Notes: generated from the sequence alone by a model not told the origin. Counted from the first letter of the stretch, positions 35,653-45,901 are shown. The stretch: 64,000 nucleotides of DNA from JAJPKK01 sp963844635 (GCA_963844635.1 CAWJPD010000003.1:1054001-1118000), one strand, 5' to 3'. Made by a program: numbers and translations.

Positions 35653-36472
35653 TCAGTTCACCGGCGTTCCAACAGGCGCCCGCTCGATGATCTCGATGCG
35701 GGTGCCCCACGGATCGGTGATGTAGGTGATGGAGCTGCCGTTCGGCACTTTGCGGGGCGGCTCGTCGAGCTTGACGCCTTCCGCCTGGATCTTCTTCACG
35801 AAGGCCGGGTGGTCCTTCACGTCGAAGCCGATGTGGTCGAGCACGCGCCCACTGGTGGGTGCCTGCGCCGCGTCCGCCTTGGCAAACCGCAGCTGGACCC
35901 CCGGAATGTCGACGACCGGCGCGTTGTTGCGGGTGCCCGGCCTTGCCGCCGAACGTCTTGGCATACCAAGCCTGGGCTTTCGGGATTTCACTTTCCGGCA
36001 GGAAGAAGTGGACGTGCTCGTTCTTGATCGGCACGGACTGCGTCTTGTCTTCCAGAATTTCGATGCGCACGCCGTCCGGCGTCTCGACGAAGGCCTGGTC
36101 CGGCCGGTTGTTGGTGCCCGGCAGCACCGGCACGCCGGCGGCCTTCCACTTGGCGACCCCTCCTGAACGTTCGTTGACGATGAAGCCGACATGGTTGACC
36201 ACCGAACCCTGGGTGCCGCCGTCGCCCTTTTCGTTCCCGAGATTCGAGATTGATATAGAGGCCCGGGAACATCATCAGCGGATTGCCGCCGGCATTGAAC
36301 ATCTTGGCGCCCATGCCGAGGAAGAGCTTCTTGTTCGCTTCCACATCCTTCGAGATGAGGTGCCAGTGCCCCATGGTCACGCCGGCCTCATTGAAGGGGC
36401 GGGTTGCGCGGCCGCGGTTCCCGCGGTCAGCGCGGATGCGAACAGCAGCGCCAAAAATGCAGATGTTTTCAT
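35653..36472 (-). pseudogene. Exported VOC/glyoxalase-fold protein, several frameshifts
   Basis: The start is the ATG at 36472 with GGGAGG upstream; the signal peptide LLFASALTAGTAAAQPAP follows. Three further segments lie in other frames: MGHWHLISKDVEANKKLFLG and MMFPGLYINL; VVNHVGFIVNERSGGVAKWK through VRIEILEDKTQSVPIKNEHV; and IPGVQLRFAKADAAQAPTSG, VLDHIGFDVKDHPAF and SITYITDPWGTRIEIIERAP to the stop at 35653. So at least three shifts (near 36400, 36235 and 35940). Two VOC modules are visible, each with the H..G and E metal-ligand pattern. An exported glyoxalase-fold protein is unusual but known in this group. Substrate unknown. Confidence 0.75.
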
Positions 36473-36649
36473 GGAAACCTCCCGATTGGGCTTCGATTTC
36501 ATGCGGGACGCGAGCGAACCCGTCTGCCCATCCTCGCCATAGCACGCGCGTCCCCGCGCTAGAAGCGGAACATGCTTTGATCGCTCGACGCTGCGGTGAG
36601 TGATGCCCGATCTTTGGGCGCCAAGACGTCACCGGCCACTTTCTTCCGG

Positions 36650-37741
36650 TCACCGCGCCGAGGGTGTTTCCGCGGCTTCGATCAACTTGAATTCCAAGAG
36701 GATGGTGCGCTGGAGGGCCGAGAAATTGTCGTCCGAGATCATCGTCAGTGTCGTGCCGCCGTCATCGTCGCGGCGGATGCTGAGCCCCTCCATATTGTCG
36801 ATCTGGTCAGTCATGTCCGCCGAAAGCAGAACCGGGCCATCGACCAGCGCTCGCGGAGAAATATCTGCCAATGCAATTCGGCGCAGCCGCATCGCGATGC
36901 CGCTGAACCAGCTGAAGCGGCGTTCGAGCAGGACGAGGTCGGCGGACGGCAGCGCCGCGCAATCGCTGATGTCGAACCCGTCGCGGCGACGGACCGCAAA
37001 TTCGCCCGGCGTCGGGCCGCCGATGATGAAGGCCTTGAGATTGCCGGCGCCATCGAGGCCGCGTTCGGAAAAGGCGAGCAGCGCGCCGCCAAGCTTCGAA
37101 TTCCGCGGGGCGAACACCAAGGCCTCAAGTCCCTTGTTGCTGGGAAGCCTGGAAATTCCGGACGGCACCGCAATCGGCTCGGCCCGCGCCAGCACGCCGG
37201 CGCGGGCGAAATCGAAGCGGACAATGCGATTGACGCGTTCGATCCCAACGTAGAATGCGCCATCCTGCTCGGCGAGAGATTCGGTATCGAACCAGCCTCG
37301 GGACGCCAATGTCTGCCCGTCAGGGCCGATGAGCGGCGCCAGTTGTGCGTCGGCAATACCGGCCGGCCGCCCCCGGTCGCGGAGAATGCGGCCGGTGAGC
37401 CAGTGGGCCCGATCGCTCATCGCGACAAAACGCTCGCCATCGGCATCGACGCGCAGTGCAGAGAAACCGCCGAAGTCGGGATGCGGCGACGACAGCTCAA
37501 GGCCGCCGATGAATTCCGTCATGCCGAAGCGAACCCGATCCGGCGTCCCGAAATGAAATGCGTCGATCAATTGCGATTTGACCGCAATGCGGACGGGATT
37601 TTCGACGGCGCCGCGTTGCGGCGCCGCTTGGGCGAAGACCGAAATCGATGCCGAGGGAAGCGCTGCCGCGAAAAGCGCGATCGCGTGCCGGCGAGCGATC
37701 GGTCTTGCGCCGCCAGTCTCCGCAGCCTCGGCTTCGCTCAC
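36650..37741 (-). CDS. Exported phytase-like (PF13449-type) beta-propeller protein
   Basis: The protein is 363 aa from a GTG at 37741 that overlaps the cobT stop (GTGA). After a basic/hydrophobic signal (ARRHAIALFAAALPSAS) come the family motifs: IGGLELSSPHPDFGGFSALR, FVAMSDRAHWLTGRI, RGWFDTESLAEQDGAFYVGI, LPSNKGLEALVF and IDNMEGLSIRRDDDGGTTLT. This 'esterase-like activity of phytase' domain is a secreted propeller; acidic loops often bind Ca2+. Translational overlap links it to CobT, a conserved neighbour relation in alphaproteobacteria as I recall, but its role in cobalamin metabolism is unknown. Confidence 0.85.
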   Translation of the reverse strand: MSEAEAAETGGARPIARRHAIALFAAALPSASISVFAQAAPQRGAVENPVRIAVKSQLIDAFHFGTPDRVRFGMTEFIGGLELSSPHPDFGGFSALRVDADGERFVAMSDRAHWLTGRILRDRGRPAGIADAQLAPLIGPDGQTLASRGWFDTESLAEQDGAFYVGIERVNRIVRFDFARAGVLARAEPIAVPSGISRLPSNKGLEALVFAPRNSKLGGALLAFSERGLDGAGNLKAFIIGGPTPGEFAVRRRDGFDISDCAALPSADLVLLERRFSWFSGIAMRLRRIALADISPRALVDGPVLLSADMTDQIDNMEGLSIRRDDDGGTTLTMISDDNFSALQRTILLEFKLIEAAETPSAR

Positions 37742-39631
37742 GCGTGGAGCCGCCGCGCCGGTCGCCGGATCGGCTCGGCGGCCGGCTCTTCGTCAAAAAG
37801 CTCGGCAAGCTTTTCGATCATCACGCCCCCCAACTCCTCGGCGTCGACGATCGTCACCGCGCGCCGATAATAGCGCGTGACGTCATGGCCGATGCCGATC
37901 GCGATGAGTTGCACCGGCGAGCGAAGCTCGATGTCCTCGATCACCCAGCGCAGATGGCGCTCGAGATAATTGCCGGTATTGACGGAGAGCGTGGAATCAT
38001 CGACCGGGGCGCCGTCCGAAATCATCATCAGGATTTTGCGCTGCTCCGTCCGCGCCAGCAGACGCTTGTGCGCCCAGTCCAGCGCCTCGCCGTCGATGTT
38101 CTCCTTGAGAAGGCCTTCTCGCATCATGAGACCAAGGTTGCGCCGCGCCCGCCGCCATGGCGCGTCCGCCGACTTGTAGATGATGTGCCGAAGATCGTTC
38201 AGCCGGCCGGGATTGGCCGGTTTGTTGTCGGCGAGCCAGGCTTCGCGCGACTGACCGCCCTTCCATGCCCGCGTGGTGAAGCCGAGGATCTCCACCTTGA
38301 CGCCGCAGCGCTCGAGGGTGCGGGCGAGGATATCGGCGCAGGTTGCCGCCACCGTGATCGGCCTTCCCCGCATCGAGCCTGAATTGTCGAGCAGCAGCGT
38401 GACCACGGTGTCACGGAAATTGGTGTCCTTTTCACGCTTGAACGACAGCGGATGCATGGGGTCGAGGATCATGCGCGACAGGCGCGCCGGATCGAGAAGG
38501 CCTTCCTCGAGGTCGAATTCCCAGGAGCGGTTCTGCTGCGCCATCAGCCGCCGCTGCAGCGATTGGCGAGACGGGCGACGACGCCCTGCAGATGGGCGAG
38601 TTGCTTGTCGAGATAACTGCGCAGCCGCTCCAGCTCGTCCGCATCGCACAGATCCTCGGCGTTCACGATCTCGTCGAACTTGGCAGTATAGGGCCGATAG
38701 TCGGGACCGCGCGGCTCGTTGCGCGCGCCCTGGCGGGGGCGCCACGGTTCGGCGGCATTCTCCGAATCGCCCATCTCGAAATCGTCGGGCATCTCCGCGG
38801 TCGGCGCATCGTCGGCCTCGGCTGCGCTGTCCGGCAGGTCCTCGGTGGCGGCGTCCGCCTGTTCCGGGCTGGCGCGCTCGCTTTCATCAGAATTCGGCGG
38901 TGTCGCCATTGTCGCCCTGCTCGTCCTCGCGGCCGCCGTCCTTGTTTTCGGCCTGTCTCATCGTCCTCGTCGCTGGTGTCGTCGCCCATGTCGAGAGAGT
39001 CGAGAAGATCGTGAATGACGTTGCCGAATTTGCGCTGGTCGTCGATCATGTCCTCGAGGCGGTCCAGTTCGCGTCCGGCACGGCCCTCGATGAAGCCGCG
39101 CCACAATTCCACCAGGCGGCGCGCGGCCGGCGGCGGCACCTGGCCGGTGAGGCGTTCGCGCACCAGCATCGCGAGGGCATCTTCGATCGGCGCATCGGCC
39201 CGATCGCTGATCTCGTCGAACTTTCCGCGGTGGAATTTGTCGTCCAGCATGGCGGCCAGATTGTCGGCGACGCCAATCATGCGTCGGGCGCCGATCGCTT
39301 CGACCCGGGCCTGCTCAATGGCCTCGAATACGGCGCGCGCCTGCTGTCCGCCGGGCAGCAGGCGGCGGTGCACAGCGCTGTCATGGCACGCCATTCGCAG
39401 CCCGATCGAATCGGCGTGGCCGCGGACGATCGCGGCGTCTTCAGGGGTGAGCTTGCGCGGCGGTTCCGGCAGCCGCGCCTTGCCGCCGGATATGCCAGGT
39501 CGCTCTGCCGCGAACGACACTTCGAGGTCGTGCCGACGCGCAATGGCGCGCAGACATCCAGTCACCGCGCGCTTGAAGGGTTCGGTCGGCGCTTCTTTCG
39601 CCGGCGACTTGGGCTTGATGTTGGTAGACAT
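37738..39631 (-). pseudogene. cobT: Cobaltochelatase subunit CobT, two frameshifts
   Basis: The start is the ATG at 39631. Frame one covers the helical N-terminal half (KRAVTGCLRAIARRHDLEVS, NLAAMLDDKFHRGKFDEISD, DRLEDMIDDQRKFGNVIHDL). The acidic linker (DLPDSAAEADDAPTAEMPDD) continues in a second frame after a shift near 38935. The VWA domain is in a third frame after a shift near 38570: LLLDNSGSMRGRPI (MIDAS DxSxS), FTTRAWKGGQS and MMISDGAPVDDSTL, to 37738. Repaired length about 631 aa, as expected. CobT with CobS and CobN inserts Co2+ into hydrogenobyrinate diamide in aerobic B12 synthesis. cobS lies 56 bases upstream in the same direction. Confidence 0.88.
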
Positions 39632-39687
39632 GCCGGTGCGATACTTTTGTCGGTTGCCGGACGGATGGGACGGAGAGCTGTCATCCC

Positions 39688-40674
39688 TCAGGTCAGGGCT
39701 ACGTTGACGGAGGATTCAGGAAGCTCCTGCCCGAAACATCGCTGGTAGAATTCGGCGACGAGCGGCCGCTCGAGCTCGTCGCATTTGTTGAGAAACGTGA
39801 GCCGGAAGGCGAAGCCGATGTCGCGGAAGATGTCGGCGTTCTCCGCCCAGGTGATCACAGTGCGCGGGCTCATCACCGTCGAGATGTCGCCGTTCACGAA
39901 GGCATTGCGGGTGAGATCGGCAACCCGGACCATCTTGTTGACGATGTCGCGACCCTGGTCGGTGCGGTAGTGTTTCGCCTTGGCGAGCACGATCTCGACC
40001 TCGTTGTCATGCGGAAGGTAGTTCAACGTGGTGACGATCGACCAACGGTCCATCTGGGCTTGGTTGATCTGCTGGGTGCCGTGATAGAGGCCCGATGTGT
40101 CGCCGAGACCGACCGTATTTGCCGTCGCGAACAGGCGGAACGCGGGGTGAGGCTTGACCACCCGACTCTGGTCGAGCAAGGTGAGGCGGCCCGAGGATTC
40201 CAGCACGCGCTGGATCACGAACATGACGTCTGGACGTCCCGCATCGTATTCGTCGAACACTAGTGCCACGTTGTGCTGATAGGCCCAAGGAAGGATGCCG
40301 TCGCGGAATTCGGTGACCTGCTGGCCCTCGCGGATCACGATGGCATCCTTGCCGATGAGGTCGATGCGGCTGATATGGCTGTCCAGATTGACGCGCACGC
40401 AGGGCCAGTTGAGCCGCGCTGCGACCTGCTCGATATGGGTTGACTTGCCGGTGCCGTGATAGCCGGTAACGATGACGCGCCGATTGCGGGCGAAGCCGGC
40501 GAGGATCGCAAGCGTCGTCGGCCGGTCGAAGCGGTAATCCGAATCGATGTCCGGCACATGATCATCGGGTTCCGCGTAGGCCGGAACCTCCATGTCGCTG
40601 TCGAATCCGAAGAGTTGCCGCACGGACACCTTGATGTCGGGCAAAGGTGCGGCGAGTTCGGTAATGACCGTCAT
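39688..40674 (-). CDS. cobS: Cobaltochelatase AAA+ subunit CobS
   Basis: The protein is 328 aa from the ATG at 40674 with GGAGGAG upstream. The N-terminal KVSVRQLFGFDSDMEVPAYA is specific to CobS. The AAA+ core has Walker A GYHGTGKST, Walker B LVFDEYDAG, and the sensor segment FRLFATANTVGLGDTSGLYH. It forms a ring with CobT that drives cobalt insertion by CobN. The operon order cobS-cobT-phytase-like gene is unbroken by promoters I can see. The frame is intact. Confidence 0.94.
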   Translation of the reverse strand: MTVITELAAPLPDIKVSVRQLFGFDSDMEVPAYAEPDDHVPDIDSDYRFDRPTTLAILAGFARNRRVIVTGYHGTGKSTHIEQVAARLNWPCVRVNLDSHISRIDLIGKDAIVIREGQQVTEFRDGILPWAYQHNVALVFDEYDAGRPDVMFVIQRVLESSGRLTLLDQSRVVKPHPAFRLFATANTVGLGDTSGLYHGTQQINQAQMDRWSIVTTLNYLPHDNEVEIVLAKAKHYRTDQGRDIVNKMVRVADLTRNAFVNGDISTVMSPRTVITWAENADIFRDIGFAFRLTFLNKCDELERPLVAEFYQRCFGQELPESSVNVALT

Positions 40675-40996
40675 TGCTCCTCCGTGCGTGGGCGGGCCAA
40701 TGATCCGCAAGGATGCAATGGAACCGGCGGACCTCGCACAGGCTGGCCCGCTATGACGCCCCGAGCCGCCCGGACGGCGAGGCTTCGCCTCCTTGCGGGA
40801 CCGGCAAGTTGCGCGGCGTCACGGCCAATCTAACAGAAAGCCTCCAACGCATGAAAGCCGCTGTCCGCGGCCGGCGGCGACGTAGCGGCGCATTGCGATT
40901 GCGTAAGCCGAGGTTGCGGCCGAGGCCCGATGGGGGCTTACCGCGCAGGGTCGCGCCTGCTCATTTTGCCCGCCGTCCGACGCGAGCAGCGCTCAC

Positions 40997-41620
40997 TCAG
41001 CACAGGCCTGACTTCTTAAGGTAGTTATAGGCCTCGAGAATTTCGCGCAGCTTGTCCTCGGAGGTCCGGTCGCCGCCATTGGCGTCAGGATGGTGACGTT
41101 TCACCAGCTCCTTGAATCGCGACTTGATCTCGCTGCGCGACGCCAATTCCTCCAGTCCAAGCGCGTGAAGCGCCTTGCGCTCCGCGTTGCGCACCAATCG
41201 TCGTTCCGCATCGGCCCGCGATTGCGAAGTGCTGCTGCGCGCGCCAAATTCGCGGACGACTTCGAACGGATCATCCATTTCGAAGCCGTCCTCGAAGGGG
41301 CGCCCGCGCTTTGCGCGGCCCGCACCACCCACCATGCCAATTTTCCAGGTTGGGAGATGTCCGGTCAGCGCGTCCTTTTGATAGCGCGCCACCGCGTCAT
41401 CGCTCATCCCGGCGAAGAAATTGTAGGATTGGTTATATTGGCGGACGTGGTCGAGGCAAAAACGCCAATATTCCTTCTCGCGTAGGCGACCCTTGGGCGC
41501 GCGGTGTGTGGCCGATTGCGTGCAGTCCGGCCAATCGCAGCAGGCGCAATCGGTCCGGACCCGGCGGTCCTCGCCAGGCTTGACCCGGATGCGATCGTAT
41601 AAGGGTGAGTCGAAATTCAT
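40997..41620 (-). CDS. DnaJ-like protein with C-terminal J domain
   Basis: The protein is 207 aa from the ATG at 41620. The N-terminal half has a Cys-rich segment, RTDCACCDWPDCTQSATHRA, probably a zinc site. The J domain is at the C-terminus (ALHALGLEELASRSEIKSRF, KELVKRHHPDANGG) with the HPD tripeptide essential for DnaK stimulation. Such proteins next to cobS and divergent from bolA are conserved in alphaproteobacteria. Client unknown. The start regions of this gene and bolA face each other across 127 bases. Confidence 0.88.
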   Translation of the reverse strand: MNFDSPLYDRIRVKPGEDRRVRTDCACCDWPDCTQSATHRAPKGRLREKEYWRFCLDHVRQYNQSYNFFAGMSDDAVARYQKDALTGHLPTWKIGMVGGAGRAKRGRPFEDGFEMDDPFEVVREFGARSSTSQSRADAERRLVRNAERKALHALGLEELASRSEIKSRFKELVKRHHPDANGGDRTSEDKLREILEAYNYLKKSGLC

Positions 41621-41747
41621 CGTGCATTATGTGTAAGATTCAGCGCGCTGCGCAAGCTTGACAGAATTCGCAAGACATGTATCTCGCCGCTTGCGTCAAG
41701 CGGGTGGCCGACCGGCGCAATGGTAAATCAATCGTGAAAGCCCGTTC

Positions 41748-42023
41748 ATGACCGTAAAGGACATCATCGCCCGCAAACTCACTGCCGCCTTCCATCCAGA
41801 AAGCATCGACGTCGTCGACGAATCCCACCAGCACGAAGGTCATGCCGGCCACCGCCCGGGGGGGCAAACGCACTTCAGGGTCTATATAGTGTCGGAAGCC
41901 TTCAAGGGAATGAGCAGGCTCGATCGCCACCGGCACATCAACGCTGCTCTGGCTGGCGAACTCGCGGCCGGGGTCCACGCGCTCGCGATTCATGCCGCCG
42001 CGCCCGGCGAGGGATTGCGCTGA
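41748..42023 (+). CDS. bolA: BolA-family protein
   Basis: The protein is 91 aa. BolA proteins pair with monothiol glutaredoxins to handle [2Fe-2S] clusters. The family core is clear: IIARKLTAAFHPESIDVVDE, SHQHEGHAGHRPGGQTHFRV and MSRLDRHRHINAALAGEL, with the conserved His in HRHIN and HFRV. It is divergent from the J-domain gene and convergent with the CNNM/CBS gene. The frame is intact. Confidence 0.92.
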   Translation: MTVKDIIARKLTAAFHPESIDVVDESHQHEGHAGHRPGGQTHFRVYIVSEAFKGMSRLDRHRHINAALAGELAAGVHALAIHAAAPGEGLR

Positions 42024-42158
42024 TCGTCAGCTCCGAGTTGACCGTCATCATTCATCCAAAACTTCGGTGGATACTGGACCGCCGGCCACACCGGGCGGTG
42101 ACGCTTGGATATTGGACGACTGAGGCATGGCGCCAATTCACATGCGAGAACGGTGTGC

Positions 42159-43449
42159 TCACGAGGCGCGGGCTGCAGCGGTTTGAGATACCGGAGTGAT
42201 CCGCAATGTCTCCAGCCGATTGCGGTCACGGCGCAGCACCTGAAAGCGGAAGCCGTGAAAGGTGAAGCTCTGGCCCGGCTCGGGGATTGAGCGCGCCTCG
42301 TGAATGACGAGGCCCGCAATCGTTGTCGCCGCCTCGTAGGGCAGGTTCCAGTCCATGGCCCGATTGAGGTCGCGGATCGGCACGGCGCCGTCGACGTTCA
42401 CCGACCCATCCGGCTGCGGACGGACACCCGGCACCTCGACGTCATGTTCATCGCTGATGTCGCCGACGATCTCCTCGAGGATGTCCTCAAGAGTGACGAT
42501 GCCCATGAACTCGCCGTACTCATCGACGACGAGCGCGAGGGGGGTGCGACGGCGGCGAAAGGCCTTGAGCTGCTCGTTGAGAGAACGGAATTCCGGGACG
42601 AACCAGGCGGGGCGGGCGATCGCCATGATGTCGATTTTTTTGGCATCGCCACCGGCGGCCTGGAGCGCGCGCAACAGGTCCTTCACGTGCAGGATGCCGA
42701 CGATGTTTTCTGGCGTGCCGCGCCACAGCGGCACCCGCGTCACCAGCTCCGCGAGTACGAGATTGACGATGGACTTCTGGCGGTTCGCCCACATCGGCGG
42801 TGATGACTTCGGTGCGGTGGATCATCACGTCAGCGACGGCGAGGTCGCGCAGGTTCAAAAGGCCGCCTAGCATGTCGCGGTCAACCTTCTCGACGCTGCC
42901 CTCCCGGTGCAGCAGATCGACCGCGCCGAGCAAGCGCTCATGGCCGGGCAGCAGCGACTCGCGCTGGCCAACTTTCACTCCGACAATCGCCAGCATGCGG
43001 CGTACCAGCCAGTCGGCGCCGGTCAGCACGGGACCGAGAATGCCAACCACCCGCCGCATCGACGGTGCGACCCACATCGCGTAGCGGTCGGGGGTGGTGA
43101 TCGCGGCCGTCTTCGGCAGCAGCTCGCAAAACAGGATGACCAGCACCGTCATCGCGACGCTGGCATAGACGACGCCGATTTCGCCGAACCAGGAGTGCAA
43201 CAGTGCGGTCGCGAGCGAAGACGAAACGATCGTCGCGACATTATTGCCGATCAGCACGGCCCCGAGCAGGCGTTCCCGGTTCTCCAACAGCGTGGTCACG
43301 ATGCCGGCCTCGCGGTCCCCCCCTTTTGCGAGCCGCAGCATGGTTGCACGCGAGGAGGCCATGAGCGCCGTCTCGCTTCCAGAAAAATAGAACGACAGCA
43401 GCAGGAACAGCAGCACTGCTGCAAGAATGAGCCAATCGGCAACGGTCAT
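42159..43449 (-). pseudogene. CNNM/CBS-domain (HlyC/CorC-type) membrane protein, one frameshift
   Basis: The start is the ATG at 43449, overlapping the aroB stop (ATGA). The CNNM transmembrane domain has LLLSFYFSGSETALMASSRA and LIGNNVATIVSSSLATALL, with ILFCELLPKTAAI. After VITADVGEPPEV the frame breaks near 42775; one C fewer continues IVNLVLAELVTRVPLWRGTP, the CBS pair (NIVGILHVKDLLRAL, PLALVVDEYGEFMGIVTLED) and the CorC-type C-terminal domain to 42159. Repaired length about 430 aa. The family exports or senses Mg2+/Co2+. The aroB-CNNM order is conserved in the group. Confidence 0.88.
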
Positions 43450-44579
43450 CGCATGTTGAACTTTTCAATCAGGAAAGCGCGCAGCGGCGCGATGGCAATA
43501 TCGTGGGCCACATAGGCGTCCCCGATCTCGCGCAGCAGAACCAATGTCATGTTGCCGCGCCGCACCTTCTTGTCCTGCGCCATAAGGTCGAGTAGGCGAT
43601 CGGCATCAGGCGCGCCAGCCGCGATGTCGTCAGGGCGGACTGGCAAGCCTGCTGCCTCGAGATGGCGCGATATCCGTGTCACCCGGTCCGGCGCGAGCGC
43701 GCCGAACCGGGTTGAGAACTCGGCGGCCAGCACCATGCCGGTCGCGATCGCCTCGCCATGGAGCAGCCGGTCGGAAAAGCCCGCCGCCGCCTCGAGCGCA
43801 TGGCCGAAAGTATGGCCAAGGTTGAGCAGCGCGCGTTCGCCGGTCTCGCGCTCATCGCGCGCGACGATCTCCGCCTTCATCCGGCAGCTGGTTGCGATCG
43901 CGTGTTCGCGCGCGGCTCCGCCGGCGAACACGTCGCCGACATTGGCGTCGAGCCAGTCGAAAAACCCGGCATCGCCCAACAGGCCGTATTTGACCACTTC
44001 GGCATAACCGGCGCGAAACTGCCGCGGCGGCAGCGTGTCGAGCATCGCGGTGTCGGCGACCACCAGGATCGGCTGGTGGAACGCACCGACAAGGTTCTTG
44101 CCGTGTCGCGAATTGATCGCCGTCTTGCCGCCGACAGAGGAGTCCACCTGGGCGAGCAGTGTCGTCGGCACCTGGATGTAGTCCAGGCCACGTCGCACGG
44201 TCGCGGCGGCAAAGCCCGCAACGTCTCCGATCACGCCGCCTCCCAGCGCAACGACGAAATCGCCCCGCTCGATGCGTGCGGCAATCAAGGCGTCGCAGAT
44301 CCGTTCCAGCCGGGAAAAGCTTTTCGTCGCTTCGCCGCAGGGGACAATGATGTGGCTTGCATCGATGCCGGCGGAATGAAGCGTTGCCGACACCGCGTCC
44401 AAATGGAGGCGCGCCACGGTTTCGTCGGTCACGATCGCCGCCTTGGCACCCGGCTTCAGCGCGGCTGCACGCGCGCCGAGGCTCGCGATGTTTCCGCGTC
44501 CGATGACGATTTCATAAGCGCGCGCGCCAAGCGCCACCTCGACGATCGTCGGGTCGCCGGAACGCAACGGAACGGTCAT
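43446..44579 (-). CDS. aroB: 3-dehydroquinate synthase
   Basis: The protein is 377 aa, second step of the shikimate pathway, converting DAHP to 3-dehydroquinate with NAD+ and Zn2+. NAD-binding GGGVIGDVAGFAAATVRRG, then PTTLLAQVDSSVGGKTAINS and GKNLVGAFHQP, and the metal histidines in NLGHTFGHALEAA and LLHGEAIATGM are all present. The ATG at 44579 begins MTVPLRSGDPTIVEVALG. The CNNM/CBS gene overlaps its stop by 4 bases. The usual upstream partner aroK (shikimate kinase) is not present in the 112 bases before the next gene. Confidence 0.95.
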   Translation of the reverse strand: MTVPLRSGDPTIVEVALGARAYEIVIGRGNIASLGARAAALKPGAKAAIVTDETVARLHLDAVSATLHSAGIDASHIIVPCGEATKSFSRLERICDALIAARIERGDFVVALGGGVIGDVAGFAAATVRRGLDYIQVPTTLLAQVDSSVGGKTAINSRHGKNLVGAFHQPILVVADTAMLDTLPPRQFRAGYAEVVKYGLLGDAGFFDWLDANVGDVFAGGAAREHAIATSCRMKAEIVARDERETGERALLNLGHTFGHALEAAAGFSDRLLHGEAIATGMVLAAEFSTRFGALAPDRVTRISRHLEAAGLPVRPDDIAAGAPDADRLLDLMAQDKKVRRGNMTLVLLREIGDAYVAHDIAIAPLRAFLIEKFNMR

Positions 44580-44691
44580 GTTGCCGATCCTGCTGGGATC
44601 TTCGAACGCGGCCAGTGTAACGCCTCGCTACCATGATTGCATGCGCGTCGCGTAGTGGTTGCCATACGGGGAGTAGAGGAAGGGCGGCAGT

Positions 44692-45753
44692 TCACGGCCG
44701 GGCCGGATCGCGCAGCGCCTCCGGCGCCTTCTCAGCGCCGCGCAGCAGTGTGCCGGCGAGATCGTTCAGCGTCGGCCGGCGCAGCGCGACAAAGGGCATC
44801 GGCCTCGTCGCTTCGATTGCGGCGAGGCCTAATCGCGCGGTGAGGAGGCCGTTGAGCATTCCCTCGCCGAGACGCGTCGACAGCTTGGCGGCCACGCCAT
44901 GGCCGATCACCTGCTGGATCAGGCTGTCGGTCGCGGCCATGCCGCCCGTGAAGGCGAGATGCGTGACGGCCTGACGCATCAGCTTCAAAAGCGAGAGTGT
45001 GCCGGGACGGCCGCCGTAGAGCAAGGCAAGCCGGCGCACGAGGCCGAGCGCGGTCAGCAGCACGAACAGCATGTCGAGGGCAGCGCGAGGACTGACCGCG
45101 GTGACGACGGACACACGACGCGCCGCGGCGGTGACGAGACGACGCGCCTCCTCATCAAGGGACGCCATCAGTTCTCGCTCCGACAGGCGGACGAGGTCGG
45201 CGCCGTCGATGATCTCGCCGAAGTGGGATTCCAGGCGGGCGCGGGCGCGGGCGAGGCTCGGCATCGGTCGCGTCAAAACCAGGAGATCGTGGCCAAGTTC
45301 TCGCGCCTTCGCGCGATCGTCGGTCAGCAGGATCGCCGCGGCGCGCTCGCGCAGATTGTCGATCGCGCCAAGCCGCATGAGGCCTTCGACCTCGCGGACG
45401 ACGATAGCCGTGAGGGCAATGCAGGCTAGTGCGGCAAATAGGATGCCGAGGCCGCCGAGCCACCGCGCGCGATCGAGCAGTTCCTCGATAAGGTCGGCGA
45501 TGCCAAGTCCGGTGGCGAGCAATATGAGTCCCGCCGCCGCGGCCCAGAACAGCGTGGCCCAAGGGATACGGGACGGCGCCCGATGCGGCTGCCGCTGTCG
45601 CAGCATCGCGACGACCGCCCTCTCGCTGGGCTCGGTTTCCTCCGCACCGACGGTGGCGGGCGCGACCTCGGGAGCCGGCATCACGATGATGTCGGGATCA
45701 TCGAGGGTGAAGGCGGCTGGCTTTCGGGAGCGGGACATGCGCGGTGTGATCAC
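44692..45753 (-). CDS. YcjF-like (TIGR01620/DUF697) inner-membrane protein
   Basis: The protein is 353 aa from a GTG at 45753; an ATG at 45738 is an alternative start. A charged N-terminal tail precedes two membrane helices (ATLFWAAAAGLILLATGLGI, LGILFAALACIALTAIVVRE). The DUF697-like C-terminal part carries SPRAALDMLFVLLTALGLVR and further hydrophobic stretches (LIQQVIGHGVAAKLSTRLGE, GLLTARLGLAAIEATRPMPF). It follows the YcjX-like ATPase in the same direction (148-base gap), the same pair as ycjX-ycjF of enterobacteria, which belong to the phage-shock regulon. Function is not settled. Confidence 0.82.
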   Translation of the reverse strand: MITPRMSRSRKPAAFTLDDPDIIVMPAPEVAPATVGAEETEPSERAVVAMLRQRQPHRAPSRIPWATLFWAAAAGLILLATGLGIADLIEELLDRARWLGGLGILFAALACIALTAIVVREVEGLMRLGAIDNLRERAAAILLTDDRAKARELGHDLLVLTRPMPSLARARARLESHFGEIIDGADLVRLSERELMASLDEEARRLVTAAARRVSVVTAVSPRAALDMLFVLLTALGLVRRLALLYGGRPGTLSLLKLMRQAVTHLAFTGGMAATDSLIQQVIGHGVAAKLSTRLGEGMLNGLLTARLGLAAIEATRPMPFVALRRPTLNDLAGTLLRGAEKAPEALRDPARP

Positions 45754-45901
45754 GGACGAAGCCTACAGAACTGAAGTCTCTCAAAACAGATAGGGTGTTC
45801 GAAGCCGCTGCGCGTTCAGCATCGCCGGGTGCGCCATCTTGCCCCGATCACCCCCGTTCCGGCGCGCCCGTTAACCCTCGCATCCAAGCGGGCGGACGTT
45901 T

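Noticed and set aside
36596..37870. 424-codon rightward frame over the phytase-like gene
   Set aside because: Antisense shadow; the leftward protein carries the PF13449-like motifs.
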